Shown: piece after piece, positions 8,891-18,398 of the stretch | How the letters are laid out: the number at the start of each line of letters is the position of its first letter | How positions within the stretch are numbered: position 1 is the stretch's first letter | NCBI GenBank assembly: GCA_965223355.1 | Contig: CBDCWE010000003.1 | Location: forward strand, 310,001 to 374,000 | Direction: 5' to 3' | Length of the DNA: 64,000 nt | Source: Tectiglobus sp965223355 | Lineage (GTDB): Bacteria; Pseudomonadota; Alphaproteobacteria; Rhizobiales; Hyphomicrobiaceae | Notes under the pieces: model-generated | What the model was told of the DNA's origin: nothing | Databases searched by the model: none | What the model saw: only the letters and a program-made list of their open reading frames with translations | Program-made: the position numbers and the translations under genes

Positions 8891-9942
8891 CCGGCAACAA
8901 TGGCAGCAATGGCATCGCCAAGCTGTTGCGTGCTGGCGCGGCCGCCCATGTCCGTCGTCAACACTGATTTGTCCTCGATGACGCGTTCGATGGCATCGAC
9001 GATGCTCTTGGCCGCTTCCGCATGGCCAAGGTGCTCGAGCATCATGGCGCCGGACCATATTTGGCCGATTGGATTGGAAATGTTCTTGCCGGCGATATCC
9101 GGGGCACTGCCGTGGACCGGTTCGAACATCGACGGGAAATCCTTCTCCGGGTTGATGTTGGCGCCGGGCGCGATGGCGATCGTCCCGGTTGTCGCAGGTC
9201 CCAGATCCGACAGGATATCGCCGAACAGGTTGGAGCCGACGATGACGTCGAACCAGTCAGGATTGCGTACCAGATGCGCGGTAAGAATGTCGATGTGGTA
9301 TTGCTCGGTCTTGATATCCGGGTAGTCCTTGGCAATGGCGGCGAAGCGCTCGTCCCAATACGGCATCGAGATTGATATGCCGTTCGATTTGGTTGCCGAG
9401 GTTACGGATTTCTTGCCTTCCGACTTGGCCAGCTCAAATGCATAGCGCATGACACGATCGCAGCCCTTGCGGGTGAATATCGCCTGTTGGACCGCCATTT
9501 CCAGGTCGGTGCCTTCGAACTGGCGCCCACCCACCGACGAATATTCGCCCTCGTTGTTCTCGCGCACGATCCAATAGTCGATGTCGCCGGCTGCGCGACC
9601 TGCAAGTGGGCAGGGCAAACCGTCAAACAGGCGCACCGGGCGCAAATTGATGTACTGCTGGAACTGGCGGCGAATCGGGATCAGCAGCCCCCAAAGCGAA
9701 ATGTGATCGGGAACGCCCGGAAAGCCGACGGCGCCAAGAAAGATGGCGTCGGTATCCCGGATCTGTTCAAGACCGTCTGCGGGCATCATCGCCCCGGTCT
9801 TGTGGTAGCGCTCACAGCTCCAGTCGTAGTCCTTGAACTCGAAGGCAAGGTCGAAACGCGACGCGGCTGCTTCCAGTACTTTGATACCTTCCGGTACGAC
9901 CTCGTGACCAATTCCGTCACCGGGGATCACGGCGATTTTCAT
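8887..9942 (-). CDS. Tartrate dehydrogenase/decarboxylase or D-malate dehydrogenase (IDH/IPMDH superfamily)
   Basis: The product (351 residues from the ATG at 9942; 360 from an upstream start at 9969) is a metal- and NAD-dependent beta-decarboxylating dehydrogenase. It has VIPGDGIGHEVVPEG at the N-terminus, WIVRENNEGEYSSVGG in the substrate region and VGSNLFGDILSDLGP with the Mg-binding aspartates. The segment DHISLWGLLIPIRRQFQQYI separates the TtuC/DmlA group from LeuB and Icd. The reaction would be oxidation of tartrate or D-malate in the cytoplasm. Its stop codon lies in the terminal CTAG of repeat copy R1. The gene has no visible operon partner. Confidence 0.85.
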   Translation of the reverse strand: MKIAVIPGDGIGHEVVPEGIKVLEAAASRFDLAFEFKDYDWSCERYHKTGAMMPADGLEQIRDTDAIFLGAVGFPGVPDHISLWGLLIPIRRQFQQYINLRPVRLFDGLPCPLAGRAAGDIDYWIVRENNEGEYSSVGGRQFEGTDLEMAVQQAIFTRKGCDRVMRYAFELAKSEGKKSVTSATKSNGISISMPYWDERFAAIAKDYPDIKTEQYHIDILTAHLVRNPDWFDVIVGSNLFGDILSDLGPATTGTIAIAPGANINPEKDFPSMFEPVHGSAPDIAGKNISNPIGQIWSGAMMLEHLGHAEAAKSIVDAIERVIEDKSVLTTDMGGRASTQQLGDAIAAIVAG

Positions 9943-10208
9943 GACGTTGGACTTGGCTTGGTCGACCATGGGCGGCTCCTGCGATACGGTTCTTGATCGT
10001 GCATGTCGAAAACTGTTGAGGTTGCTCTTAAAGCGAGTTCAACTGCAATGGAAACAATTAAATCTTGCCAACGCCGCGCCAGGGCCGGCGACGCGGACCC
10101 GCTTGAAGCGCGGAAATGGTCCGGTCGCGCTCAACGCGGGCGTTGGCCCCATCACCGCATGTTATCCCGACACGTAATCGGCCAATCGGGCACGGCATTA
10201 CCAACGCA

Positions 10209-10874
10209 TCATTGCCCGATCACGACGACGTCGAAGTAGGCGCGTTGGGCGCCGGGTTCGACGTGATCAAAGGGTTCCGGCTTGACGATCAGGCGGGCGC
10301 GGCGTTCGCGATCGCGGATCGCGCGCAACAGGGGGTCGCGGGCATTGCCGGGTTCATCGGCAAAATACATTTGCGTGATCAGGCGCCTGCGTTTCGGTGC
10401 CGCGATCCGAAAATGGATATGTGGCGTTCGTCCAGGGTAGGGTGCCGGTCTGATGGTGCGGAAACGATAGCTGCCATCCGAGGCGGTCACGGTCCGGCCG
10501 CGCCCTTGGAAGTTTGGATCGCGGCGGCGACCGTTGCGCCGGTCATGCGGATGGCGGTAGATACCGCGCTGGTCGGCCTGCCAGATTTCGACCTTGGTGC
10601 CGGGCAATGGCTGGCCCGCAGCATCCATGATGATGCCATGGAGATGCAGCACCCGACCCATCGCCTTGGCATCCTCGCCTTTGACGACAACCAGATCGTT
10701 GTCGATGTCGCCGTACCAGCGCAGCGGATAGAAGGGCCCGCGTGCTTGGCGCGGTGTTGCAACCAGGCGATCGGCTGCGTGGGCGAACTCACCGACACCC
10801 GGCCCGACAGCCACTGCGAGCGAGCCAAGCAGCATGGATCTGCGATCGAGAAGTTGTTTTGAACCAGGCGGCAT
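10209..10874 (-). CDS. Intradiol ring-cleavage dioxygenase-like protein, Tat-exported
   Basis: The ATG at 10874 follows AGAGGTGAG at about eight bases and gives 221 residues; the in-frame TTG at 10880 is less likely. A twin-arginine-like leader (DRRSMLLGSLAVAVG) is followed by the beta-sandwich of protocatechuate/catechol dioxygenases. LHLHGIIMDAAGQPLPGTKVEIW starts the fold. A tyrosine in the GIYRHPHD segment and the PHIHFRI histidines fit non-haem Fe(III) ligands. Cytoplasmic ring-cleavage enzymes lack a leader, so this belongs to the exported group whose substrate is often unknown. The gene starts 34 bases after the RND pump gene stop on the same strand and is probably co-transcribed. Confidence 0.8.
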   Translation of the reverse strand: MPPGSKQLLDRRSMLLGSLAVAVGPGVGEFAHAADRLVATPRQARGPFYPLRWYGDIDNDLVVVKGEDAKAMGRVLHLHGIIMDAAGQPLPGTKVEIWQADQRGIYRHPHDRRNGRRRDPNFQGRGRTVTASDGSYRFRTIRPAPYPGRTPHIHFRIAAPKRRRLITQMYFADEPGNARDPLLRAIRDRERRARLIVKPEPFDHVEPGAQRAYFDVVVIGQ

Positions 10875-10908
10875 TGCCAAAACTCACCTCTAAACCATGC
10901 CGTTGTCC

Positions 10909-13900
10909 TTATTCAGCCGGCGCCGGTGCAGTTTCGGCATCGGCTCGCGGCTCGGTCAGTGTCAGGCGCAGCAGCGGCGGCACCAGCAGCAACGTCAGGA
11001 TTGCGGAAAGTGCCAGACCGCCGACGACGACGGAACCAAGGCCGCGATAAAGTTCGGAACCGGCGCCGGGAAAGACCACCAGCGGCAGCATGCCGAACAC
11101 GCTGGTCAGCGTGCTCATAAAGATTGGCCGAATCCGGTTGCGGGTCGATGCCAATATCGCGTCCGTGACGCTCATTGCGTCGACACGCAGATGGTACCGG
11201 GCCTGATGCACGAGCAGAATCGCGTTGTTCACCACGATCCCGATCAGGATCACAAAGCCGAGCAGCGTCAGCATGTCGAGCTGTTGCGGCTGGAACTGAT
11301 TGAGAAGGGCAAGGCCGGCAACACCGCCGGCGCCGGCCACCGGCACGGAAATCAGAATGACCAGCGGCAGAACAAAACTCTCGAACAGGACGGCCATCAC
11401 CAGAAACACGATGATCAATGCCAACAGCAGATTAATCTTGAGGGCGTTCCAAGTTTTGGTCAGCTGGTCGGCGGCGCCGCTCAGACCGAGCCTCACACCC
11501 GGCGGCAGACCCTGCTTGACGACCGGGTCCATCACCTTGGTGCGCATGATCTCCAGCGCTGTTTCAAGCGGCAAATTGCCAGCCGGGCGCACTTCGAGGG
11601 TGATCGTGCGCAAGCGTTCGCGGTGGCGGATCGAAACCGGACCGGCGGTCAGCTTGACATCGGCCAGTGCGGAAATCGGGATGATGCGCCCGTTCGGAGC
11701 CACAACCGGATAGGCGCCAATGTCCTGGGTGCGCCGGTTTTCGCTAAAGGCAGCAAGGCCCTTGAGCATCAAGTCGACGCGATCGGTTCCGATCGTGATC
11801 TCTTTGATGCGGACGCCGTCGTTGTAGGCATCAAGGGACAACGCCAACGTCCGGGCATCGACGCCGGCATCGGCGAGGCGGACCCGATTGGGAACCGCCC
11901 GCACCTCAGGCGCGCCGAGTTCGAGGCCGGGTTGCGGGCGAAACTGGTTGCCGGAGCTGCGCGGCAGGTGGCGCGCGATGTTGCCGGTCAGGCGCAGCGC
12001 GACACCGAGAATATCTTCAAGCCGGTCGCCGGAGACGTTCAGCTCGATTGCGCGGCCACCGCCAATGCCGCGTCCGAACAGCGAGCGCTGATTGATAAAG
12101 CCGAACGTGCCCGGCTCGGAAAAAATCGGTCGCGACAACACCGGAATGAGTTCGGCGACACGGCGCGGATCCTTGGAAGAACCGCCCAGGAAGGTCGTGC
12201 CGCGGAACGACACGAAAAAGAAATGGCGCATCGCCGGCGGTTGCGCAGGATTGCCGTCTTCCTGCTTTTGCCAGAGCGGACGGGCAATGTTTTCGATGCG
12301 CTCGGCAATCTTGGTGGTGGTCGGCAGGTTATAGCCCGGCGGCGGCAGGATAATGCCAAACACCAGATTGCGATTGCCCTCGGGCAGATATTCCAGTTTG
12401 GGCAGGAACGTGGCGGCGCCCCAAATCGCCGCGGCCGTAATCGCGCTGACGCACAGGACGCCCAACAACCGGCTGGCGACCGTCAGGCGGGCATAGCCGC
12501 GCACCAGCCAGGCAAATAGTTTGCCGAAGTGGTCGACGACCGGCACCGGCAAAATGCTGAGTTTGGCCTGCTTGGGGCCGAGCAGACGGCTCGACAATGC
12601 CGGAATGACGGTGACGGCGACGATCAGCGACAGCATGACCGAAACAGAAATCGCCACGGCGATGTCGCGGAACAGCTGGCCGGCTTCGAGTTCCATGACG
12701 AGAATGGGGATAAACACCATCACGGTCGTCAACGCGGAGACCAGGATGGCACCCCAGACCTGGGCGGCGCCGTGATAGGCGGCATCACGGGCGCCCATGC
12801 CCTGCTGGCGCAAGCGATAGATGTTTTCAAGAACGACAATCGCCGCGTCGACGACCATGCCGACGGCAAACGCAATCCCGGCCAACGAGATGACGTTGAG
12901 CGTACGGCCCAGCGCCGCCATCGCCACGAATGAGGCAACGATCGAAACTGGAATCGCCAGTGATACGACCAGCGTCGCGCGCGGCGACCTCAGAAACAGC
13001 AACAGGATGATGGCGGCCAACAAGCCGCCGATCCAAATGTTCTGTATGACCAGCTCAATGGCGCCGTCGATATAGACCGTTTCATCATAGACCTGGGTCA
13101 GCGTCAGCTTTGCTTGCACCAGCGGCCCTTGACGCAGATCCTTGATCGCCTGCCTTATGCCCTTCATGACCGTGATCACGTTGGCGCCGGTCTCGCGCAC
13201 CGCGTTGATCGCGATCGCCGGCTCGCCCTTGTGGCGGATGCGGGCAGCCGGCTCTTTGAAACCAAAACGAACTTCGCCAATGTCATGTACGAATACGCGG
13301 CCCATTTGTGCCTGGCCGGGGTTGGGCATGGCCGCGCCGAGGTTCGTGTCATCGCCGATCGCCCGCCCGGCACCCGCCGCGCCGCTGCGCAACACGACGT
13401 TGCGCACAGCCGCCAGCGTATCGAGTTCGCCTTCAACCCGCACCACGTAGCGCCGTTTGCCTTCATCGACGTTGCCGGCGGACACCGAAACGCTTTCGCG
13501 GCGCAACTTGTTCAGCACCTCCGGGACGGTCAATCGGAACTGGGCGAGACGTTCCGGGTCAACCAACACCTGCAGTTCGCGATCGACGCCGCCGTAGACG
13601 TTGACGGTGGCGACACCGTCGACGCGCTCGATGCGTTCCTTGATGACGTCCTTTGCAAACGGGCCGAAATGGGCCATTTCCTCGGTCGTATTGCCGGGCG
13701 CGCGTTTGAGAATGATCCACGCAATCGGATTGTCGTCGGAACCGGAGGTTCTCAGGGTCGGTTCGCTGGCTTCATCGGGATAGCCAGTCACGCGATCAAG
13801 TCGGTTCGAGACCAGCAGCAGCGCCCGGTCCATGTTGGTGCCGATCGCAAACTCGAGCGTGATACGGGCGCGGCCCGTGTCCGAGGTCGACAGCATCGTC

Positions 13901-14133
13901 GCCAGACCATCGAGGCCCTTGAGTTCCTCTTCTTGGCGATTGACGATTTCGCGTTCGATTTCGGCTGGCGCCGCACCGGCCCACAGCGTCTCGATCTGGA
14001 TCACCGGTTTGCGCACGTCGGGAATGAGCTGAATCGGGATGCGCGCCAACGCCAGGACGCCGAACAAAACCGCCATCATGACCGCAGCAACGACTGCGAT
14101 CGGGCGTTCGATTGCTAACTTGATCGGATCCAT
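10909..14133 (-). CDS. RND multidrug efflux transporter, inner-membrane pump (AcrB/HAE1 type)
   Basis: The 1074-residue protein has the full RND plan: TM1 after a short N-terminus (VAAVMMAVLFGVLAL), a large periplasmic loop, TM2-7 (about 340-560), a second periplasmic loop and TM8-12 (about 880-1060). The proton-relay region reads AIAFAVGMVVDAAIVVLENI, with the aspartate expected in TM4. HAE1-type pumps expel hydrophobic compounds using the proton gradient. The membrane-fusion partner is encoded 29 bases upstream. No outer-membrane channel follows; a TolC-family gene lies 25 kb away at 37079-38575. The 3' neighbour is a dioxygenase gene. Confidence 0.95.
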   Translation of the reverse strand: MDPIKLAIERPIAVVAAVMMAVLFGVLALARIPIQLIPDVRKPVIQIETLWAGAAPAEIEREIVNRQEEELKGLDGLATMLSTSDTGRARITLEFAIGTNMDRALLLVSNRLDRVTGYPDEASEPTLRTSGSDDNPIAWIILKRAPGNTTEEMAHFGPFAKDVIKERIERVDGVATVNVYGGVDRELQVLVDPERLAQFRLTVPEVLNKLRRESVSVSAGNVDEGKRRYVVRVEGELDTLAAVRNVVLRSGAAGAGRAIGDDTNLGAAMPNPGQAQMGRVFVHDIGEVRFGFKEPAARIRHKGEPAIAINAVRETGANVITVMKGIRQAIKDLRQGPLVQAKLTLTQVYDETVYIDGAIELVIQNIWIGGLLAAIILLLFLRSPRATLVVSLAIPVSIVASFVAMAALGRTLNVISLAGIAFAVGMVVDAAIVVLENIYRLRQQGMGARDAAYHGAAQVWGAILVSALTTVMVFIPILVMELEAGQLFRDIAVAISVSVMLSLIVAVTVIPALSSRLLGPKQAKLSILPVPVVDHFGKLFAWLVRGYARLTVASRLLGVLCVSAITAAAIWGAATFLPKLEYLPEGNRNLVFGIILPPPGYNLPTTTKIAERIENIARPLWQKQEDGNPAQPPAMRHFFFVSFRGTTFLGGSSKDPRRVAELIPVLSRPIFSEPGTFGFINQRSLFGRGIGGGRAIELNVSGDRLEDILGVALRLTGNIARHLPRSSGNQFRPQPGLELGAPEVRAVPNRVRLADAGVDARTLALSLDAYNDGVRIKEITIGTDRVDLMLKGLAAFSENRRTQDIGAYPVVAPNGRIIPISALADVKLTAGPVSIRHRERLRTITLEVRPAGNLPLETALEIMRTKVMDPVVKQGLPPGVRLGLSGAADQLTKTWNALKINLLLALIIVFLVMAVLFESFVLPLVILISVPVAGAGGVAGLALLNQFQPQQLDMLTLLGFVILIGIVVNNAILLVHQARYHLRVDAMSVTDAILASTRNRIRPIFMSTLTSVFGMLPLVVFPGAGSELYRGLGSVVVGGLALSAILTLLLVPPLLRLTLTEPRADAETAPAPAE

Positions 14134-14162
14134 CGTCGATCACCCACTCCCGGACGGTTCAA

Positions 14163-15293
14163 TCAGCCCTGGGGCTTGGTCCCGCCGGCACCGACCTGGC
14201 GTGGCTTGACGAGCTGGCCCGGTCGCAGGCGCTCGTTACCGCGCACCACGACGACATCGCCGGCTTTGAGCCCCGACTTGATCTCAATGCGATCGTGCAC
14301 GGACTGGCCAAGCTCGACCGGGCGCGGCTGCGCCTTGTTGTCAACCACAACGTAGACGATCCAGCCGCCGCGCCCCTGCAACAGCGCATCTTTGGGGACG
14401 GAGACCGCTGTGCGCGGCGCACTGACCGGCATGTTCAGGCTCACCGTGCTACCAATTGCGATATGCGAACCGCTCAACTTGTTGAGCTTGGCGACAAAGC
14501 GAACCGGCCGGGTTCGTGTCGACACGTTCTGTACCGGCACGATTGTGCGAACGGAAACCTTATGGCGGCTGCCGCCGCCGAAGACCGCCGACACCGTTGT
14601 TCCGATGCTGAGACCGTTGGCAATCTCGCTCGGGACATCGGCCTCGACTTCCAGGTTTGAAATATCCAGCAGCGTCGCAACCGTGCCGCCCTGGTTCATA
14701 TACTGGCCGGGTTGTGCCTGGCGGGCGATAATGATGCCGTCAAAGGGCGCTTTGATGACGGCGTGCAACAGCTCGTACTCGGTGCGATCAAGGCTGGAAC
14801 GGGCGGTCTGCAATTGCGCTTCAGCCCGGGCCCGTTCGCTGCGTGATTGCACGGCGGTCTGCTTGAGATCATCGTAGCGGCTGCGCGAAAACGCCGTCGA
14901 CTTGCGCAGCGCCGCCTGGCGCTGAAACGCCTGCTCGGCGAGTTTAAGTTTGGCTTCGGCAATCTGGATGCCGGCTCTGGCGACACCGACCGCGGCCTCC
15001 GCCGCGCGCCGCTCGATGGCGATCCTGCTCTTGTCGAGGGTGACGAGCACCTGGCCTTTGCGAACACGGTCGCCGACGTTGAAGCTGACGCCCTCGATCA
15101 CCCCGGCAATGCGGGTCGCGACTGCTGCGCGCCGGGTCGCGACCAGCTGACCAATGACGGTCTGGGTGTCGCTGATTTCGCGCTCATCGACAACGTCGAC
15201 CAGCACGCCTGCCGCGCGTCGCTGGGCCTCAGCCGGTATCGGTGCTAGGACCAAGCCAAGGCATAGCAGGCCGAAGATGAAGTTTCGGTACAT
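14163..15293 (-). CDS. RND efflux periplasmic adaptor (membrane fusion protein)
   Basis: This 376-residue adaptor has a signal peptide (ending around IPAEAQR) and a split biotinyl-lipoyl domain. It also has an alpha-hairpin rich in Ala/Glu/Arg (about 90-165) and the beta-barrel and membrane-proximal domains typical of the HlyD_D23/AcrA family. The segment FDGIIIARQAQPGQYMNQGG is the second half of the lipoyl domain. It would link the inner-membrane pump encoded just downstream to an outer-membrane channel. It is the first gene of the run adaptor, pump, dioxygenase. Repeat copy R2 begins 48 bases upstream of its start and may affect its promoter region. Confidence 0.92.
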   Translation of the reverse strand: MYRNFIFGLLCLGLVLAPIPAEAQRRAAGVLVDVVDEREISDTQTVIGQLVATRRAAVATRIAGVIEGVSFNVGDRVRKGQVLVTLDKSRIAIERRAAEAAVGVARAGIQIAEAKLKLAEQAFQRQAALRKSTAFSRSRYDDLKQTAVQSRSERARAEAQLQTARSSLDRTEYELLHAVIKAPFDGIIIARQAQPGQYMNQGGTVATLLDISNLEVEADVPSEIANGLSIGTTVSAVFGGGSRHKVSVRTIVPVQNVSTRTRPVRFVAKLNKLSGSHIAIGSTVSLNMPVSAPRTAVSVPKDALLQGRGGWIVYVVVDNKAQPRPVELGQSVHDRIEIKSGLKAGDVVVVRGNERLRPGQLVKPRQVGAGGTKPQG

Positions 15294-15341
15294 TGTGCGA
15301 TCCGTTCGCTATGCATGCGACTGAACCAACCGGCCGCATTG

Positions 15342-15480
15342 CTAGATCATCGTGCTTTAAGTTGGAACCGCCATTGCGGTTCCAACTTAAAGCACAAAGA
15401 TGATCGCTACTTTAGAGGCGAGCAACTTTCCGTCTTTATTCGGGATCGTTCCGATTCCGAATAAAGACAGGTTGCTCTAG
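15342..15480. mobile_element. Full-length 133-bp two-hairpin element with TA duplication (R2)
   Basis: From CTAG to CTAG the block is 139 bases: a 133-base element plus TA on each side inside CTAG. The left half is a perfect 20-bp inverted repeat with a 4-base loop at 15352-15395. The right half is the CTTTATTC / GAATAAAG hairpin at about 15430-15470. The outer ends are related as imperfect inverted repeats (GATCATC-TGC-TTTA against GAGCAACCTGCCTTTA). It has no coding capacity. The rest of 15294-15621 holds nothing recognisable. Confidence 0.85.
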
Positions 15481-15621
15481 TTGAACGGCGAATAGTCCTA
15501 GATGCGATCGCCCGTTCTGTCGAACAACAATTTGTTGCACTTCCTTCAATGCCGGCCGGACAAATGCCTGGATTTCGGGGATTTACGCACGATAGACCCC
15601 CGTACCATGCCTAACAGCGGC

Positions 15622-17919
15622 TCACGTTTCGGCCTGTCCCGCGGCCTTGAGGGCAGCCAGAACGCGTTGCGGCGTCATCGGCATTGTGGTCATCCTGACG
15701 CCTGTCGCCCGCGCCACCGCATTGGCGATGCAGGCACCGACCGGGACGATTGGAACTTCGCCAACGCCGCGCACACCGTAGGGAACATCCGGCACGGGTG
15801 TTTCGATGATGACACAGTCGATCGCAGGGACATCCAAGGCGGTCGGCATGCGGTAGTCCAACAGGCTGGCATTGCGCGCACGGCCATCGTCTGCGTAATC
15901 GATATGCTCCATCAGGGCCCAGCCAAGACCCTGGACGACGCTGCCTTGCATCTGCCCCTCGACCGCGGTCGGATTGAGGGCGCGGCCGACATCCTGAAAC
16001 GCCGTATACCGCAGCACCGAGACAAGGCCGGTGCCAGGATCAACCTCGACATCGCAAACGTGCGCGCCAACCTCAACACCGAGCGGCAGCTTGACGGATG
16101 TCCCGCGGCCAACCACGGCGCCCTGCGTCAGCGTCGCCTGCATAATTTCGGCCAAGGAAATCGACGCGCCGCCGCGGGCCGTGCGGAACGCGCCCTTGTC
16201 GTAAACCAGGTCATCCGGTGCAGCCTGCAGCGCCTCGCCGGCGCGCGTGCGAAGTTGACCGAGCGCATCATCACAGGCCTCGACCAAGGCCGCAGTCATC
16301 GTGCGCGCCACGCGGCTGCCCGCGGCACCGTCGCTGTAGCCGACGGACTTTGAATCGCCGATCTGGACGAAGACGTCGTCGAGGCCCATGCCAAATTGCT
16401 CCGCCGCCACTTGCGCCATGGTCGTACGCGTGCCGGATAGATCGACCGCACCGAGGGTGACCATCGGTCGGCCGTCGCCGGCGATGGTGACATGGCAGGC
16501 AGACGTCATCGACGTGCCGCGCCAATAGCCGAGCGCGAACCCGCGCCCGCGCGGTAAATCGCTCGGCGCCAGCGGCTCGGTCCAGCACGGATGCTCGGCG
16601 ACACGGTCGAGAATGGTGGTCAGGCCGATCGGCGGGAACGGTGTGCCGATCGGCATGCGGCTGCCCGTGACCGCGGCGTTGCGGCGACGGAACGCCACCG
16701 GGTCCATGTCAAGCGCCAGGCACAGTTCATCCATGGCCTGCTCGACACCGAAATAGGTCTGGATGCCGCCGGGGCCCCGGTAGGCCTCGGTGCGCGGCTT
16801 GTTGGTGACAACATCATAGCCCTCAAGGTCAAGGTTCCGGCATTGATAAAGGGCGGCACCTGCCTGCATGAACAGCGATGGGCTGAGCCCCGGCAAGCCG
16901 CCTGCGTCGACGTGGAACACGCCCTTGAAGGCAGTGAGCTTGCCGTCCGTGTCAGCGGCGACATCGATGGCGACGTGCATGCCGGCGGTGGGGCCCGAAC
17001 CACCCTGCAGAACTTCTTCGCGGGTCAAAACCAATTTGACCGGCCGCCGGGCCCGTTCCGACAGCTTGGCTGCCACCGGTTCGCCATGGGTCGTAATCTT
17101 GCCGCCAAAGCCGCCGCCGATCTCCATTGGCACAACCCGGATCTTCGACTGCGCGATGCCGAGCGTGCGCGCAATCATGAGTTCCGTCGTGAACTGACCC
17201 TGGGTCGAAGCCCACACCGTTACAAAGCCGTTACTGTCAACGTCGGCGACCATCGCCTGCGGTTCGAGATAACCCTGATGGGAGGTGTCAATCCTGACCT
17301 CGATACGCGCGGTTTTGGCCGCGCCGGCGAGGGCGGTTTGCGCATCACCGTGTGTGATGATTGTGCGTGAGCAAATGTTCGACGGTGTGCGGGCCGGCTG
17401 GTCGAGCCCGGCGGTCAAAACGTGGTCGTGCAGGATCGGGGCATTGGCGGTCATGGCAGCTGCAATGTCGACCACTGACGGTAAGATCTCGTAGTCGACG
17501 TCAATCAGCGCGAGTGCCCGTTCGGCCGTCGCGACGTCGCTCGCGGCGACGGCGGCAACCGGTTGACCGACCCAGTGGACCTTGTCTCGCGCCATGTTGA
17601 TCTGCGCGACCATCCACATGTCATAGCCGGCTTCACCCATCGGAATGCTCGCCCCAACCGGAATGTCGACAAAGTCGCGGCCGGTCACAACGGCATGGAC
17701 GCCGGGCAGGGCCGCGGCCGCGTTGGTCGCAATCGAGCGAATGCGGGCATGCGCGTGCGGGCTGCGCAACATGCGCGCGTGCACCATACCCGGCAGATGC
17801 AAATCGGCCGGGTATTTGGCTTCGCCGGTTGTGCGTTCGCGCCCGTCGACGCGCGGCGCGCGCCGACCGATGACATCGACGTTCTGTTCGGCGGCGTGGC
17901 TTGGATGCGGCGGTGTCAC
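15622..17919 (-). CDS. Molybdenum hydroxylase, large Mo-cofactor subunit (xanthine dehydrogenase / CoxL family)
   Basis: A GTG at 17917-17919 overlaps the stop of the upstream 2Fe-2S gene by four bases (GTGA), giving 765 residues. An earlier ATG at 17988 lies inside that gene and is rejected. The protein shows the aldehyde oxidase/xanthine dehydrogenase fold: an N-terminal hammerhead domain (GEAKYPADLHLPGMVHAR), EIGGGFGGK for the pterin, QGSVVQGLGWALMEH, and GVGEVPIVPVGA with the catalytic glutamate. The active-site loop reads EAYRGPGG, not the AYRCSFR of CO dehydrogenase, so CO oxidation is excluded. The hydroxylated substrate (purine, aldehyde or N-heterocycle) cannot be told from the sequence. 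Confidence 0.92.
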   Translation of the reverse strand: MTPPHPSHAAEQNVDVIGRRAPRVDGRERTTGEAKYPADLHLPGMVHARMLRSPHAHARIRSIATNAAAALPGVHAVVTGRDFVDIPVGASIPMGEAGYDMWMVAQINMARDKVHWVGQPVAAVAASDVATAERALALIDVDYEILPSVVDIAAAMTANAPILHDHVLTAGLDQPARTPSNICSRTIITHGDAQTALAGAAKTARIEVRIDTSHQGYLEPQAMVADVDSNGFVTVWASTQGQFTTELMIARTLGIAQSKIRVVPMEIGGGFGGKITTHGEPVAAKLSERARRPVKLVLTREEVLQGGSGPTAGMHVAIDVAADTDGKLTAFKGVFHVDAGGLPGLSPSLFMQAGAALYQCRNLDLEGYDVVTNKPRTEAYRGPGGIQTYFGVEQAMDELCLALDMDPVAFRRRNAAVTGSRMPIGTPFPPIGLTTILDRVAEHPCWTEPLAPSDLPRGRGFALGYWRGTSMTSACHVTIAGDGRPMVTLGAVDLSGTRTTMAQVAAEQFGMGLDDVFVQIGDSKSVGYSDGAAGSRVARTMTAALVEACDDALGQLRTRAGEALQAAPDDLVYDKGAFRTARGGASISLAEIMQATLTQGAVVGRGTSVKLPLGVEVGAHVCDVEVDPGTGLVSVLRYTAFQDVGRALNPTAVEGQMQGSVVQGLGWALMEHIDYADDGRARNASLLDYRMPTALDVPAIDCVIIETPVPDVPYGVRGVGEVPIVPVGACIANAVARATGVRMTTMPMTPQRVLAALKAAGQAET

Positions 17920-18398
17920 TGGGCCGGTGCTCCCATTCGCTCGGCGGCATCGGCGATTGCCCGCACGATTTTGTCGTAGCCCGTGCACCGACAGAGATTG
18001 CCGGCGATGGCATGGCGGATCGCGGCGTCATCGGGGCGCGGATTGTCGCGCAGCAGCGCCACCGCCGACAGGACGATGCCGGGCGTGCAGAAACCGCATT
18101 GCGTGCCGCCATGTTCGACGAGTGCAGCCTGGACCGGATGCAGTCCTGCCGACGTGGCGACGCCCTCAACCGTCGTAATGTCATAACCGGGCGCTTCGGC
18201 TGCCATCATCAGGCAGGCGCAGACGGCTGCGCCGTCGACCAGCACGGTGCAGGCACCGCAATTGCCGTTGCTGCAGCCTTCCTTGGTGCCGGTCAGATTA
18301 AGCCGGTCGCGGAGCAATTCCAGCAAGGTATCGCGGGGATCGGCGAGGCAAACGTGGTCCTCGCCGTTGATCCGGCATTCGATTGGTATGCGTTTCAT
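17916..18398 (-). CDS. Molybdenum hydroxylase, 2Fe-2S iron-sulfur subunit
   Basis: The 160-residue subunit carries two [2Fe-2S] clusters that pass electrons from the Mo centre to FAD. The plant-type ferredoxin domain has CSNGNCGACTVLVDG with a later cysteine (AVCAC). The helical domain has CGFCTPG and CRCTGYDKIV. It is the middle gene of an FAD, Fe-S, Mo operon. The ATG directly follows the TAG of the FAD subunit gene (TAGATG), and its own stop overlaps the start of the Mo subunit, so translation of all three is coupled. Confidence 0.95.
   Translation of the reverse strand: MKRIPIECRINGEDHVCLADPRDTLLELLRDRLNLTGTKEGCSNGNCGACTVLVDGAAVCACLMMAAEAPGYDITTVEGVATSAGLHPVQAALVEHGGTQCGFCTPGIVLSAVALLRDNPRPDDAAIRHAIAGNLCRCTGYDKIVRAIADAAERMGAPAQ

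Noticed and set aside
10897..12519. 540-codon plus-strand open frame opposite the RND pump gene
   Set aside because: It is the antisense shadow of a well-conserved RND pump, rich in Gln/His/Arg as expected from the opposite strand, and shows no motif.
15622..17919. CO dehydrogenase large subunit
   Set aside because: The gene order is coxMSL-like, but the active-site loop reads EAYRGPGG and lacks the AYRCSFR cysteine of true CoxL.
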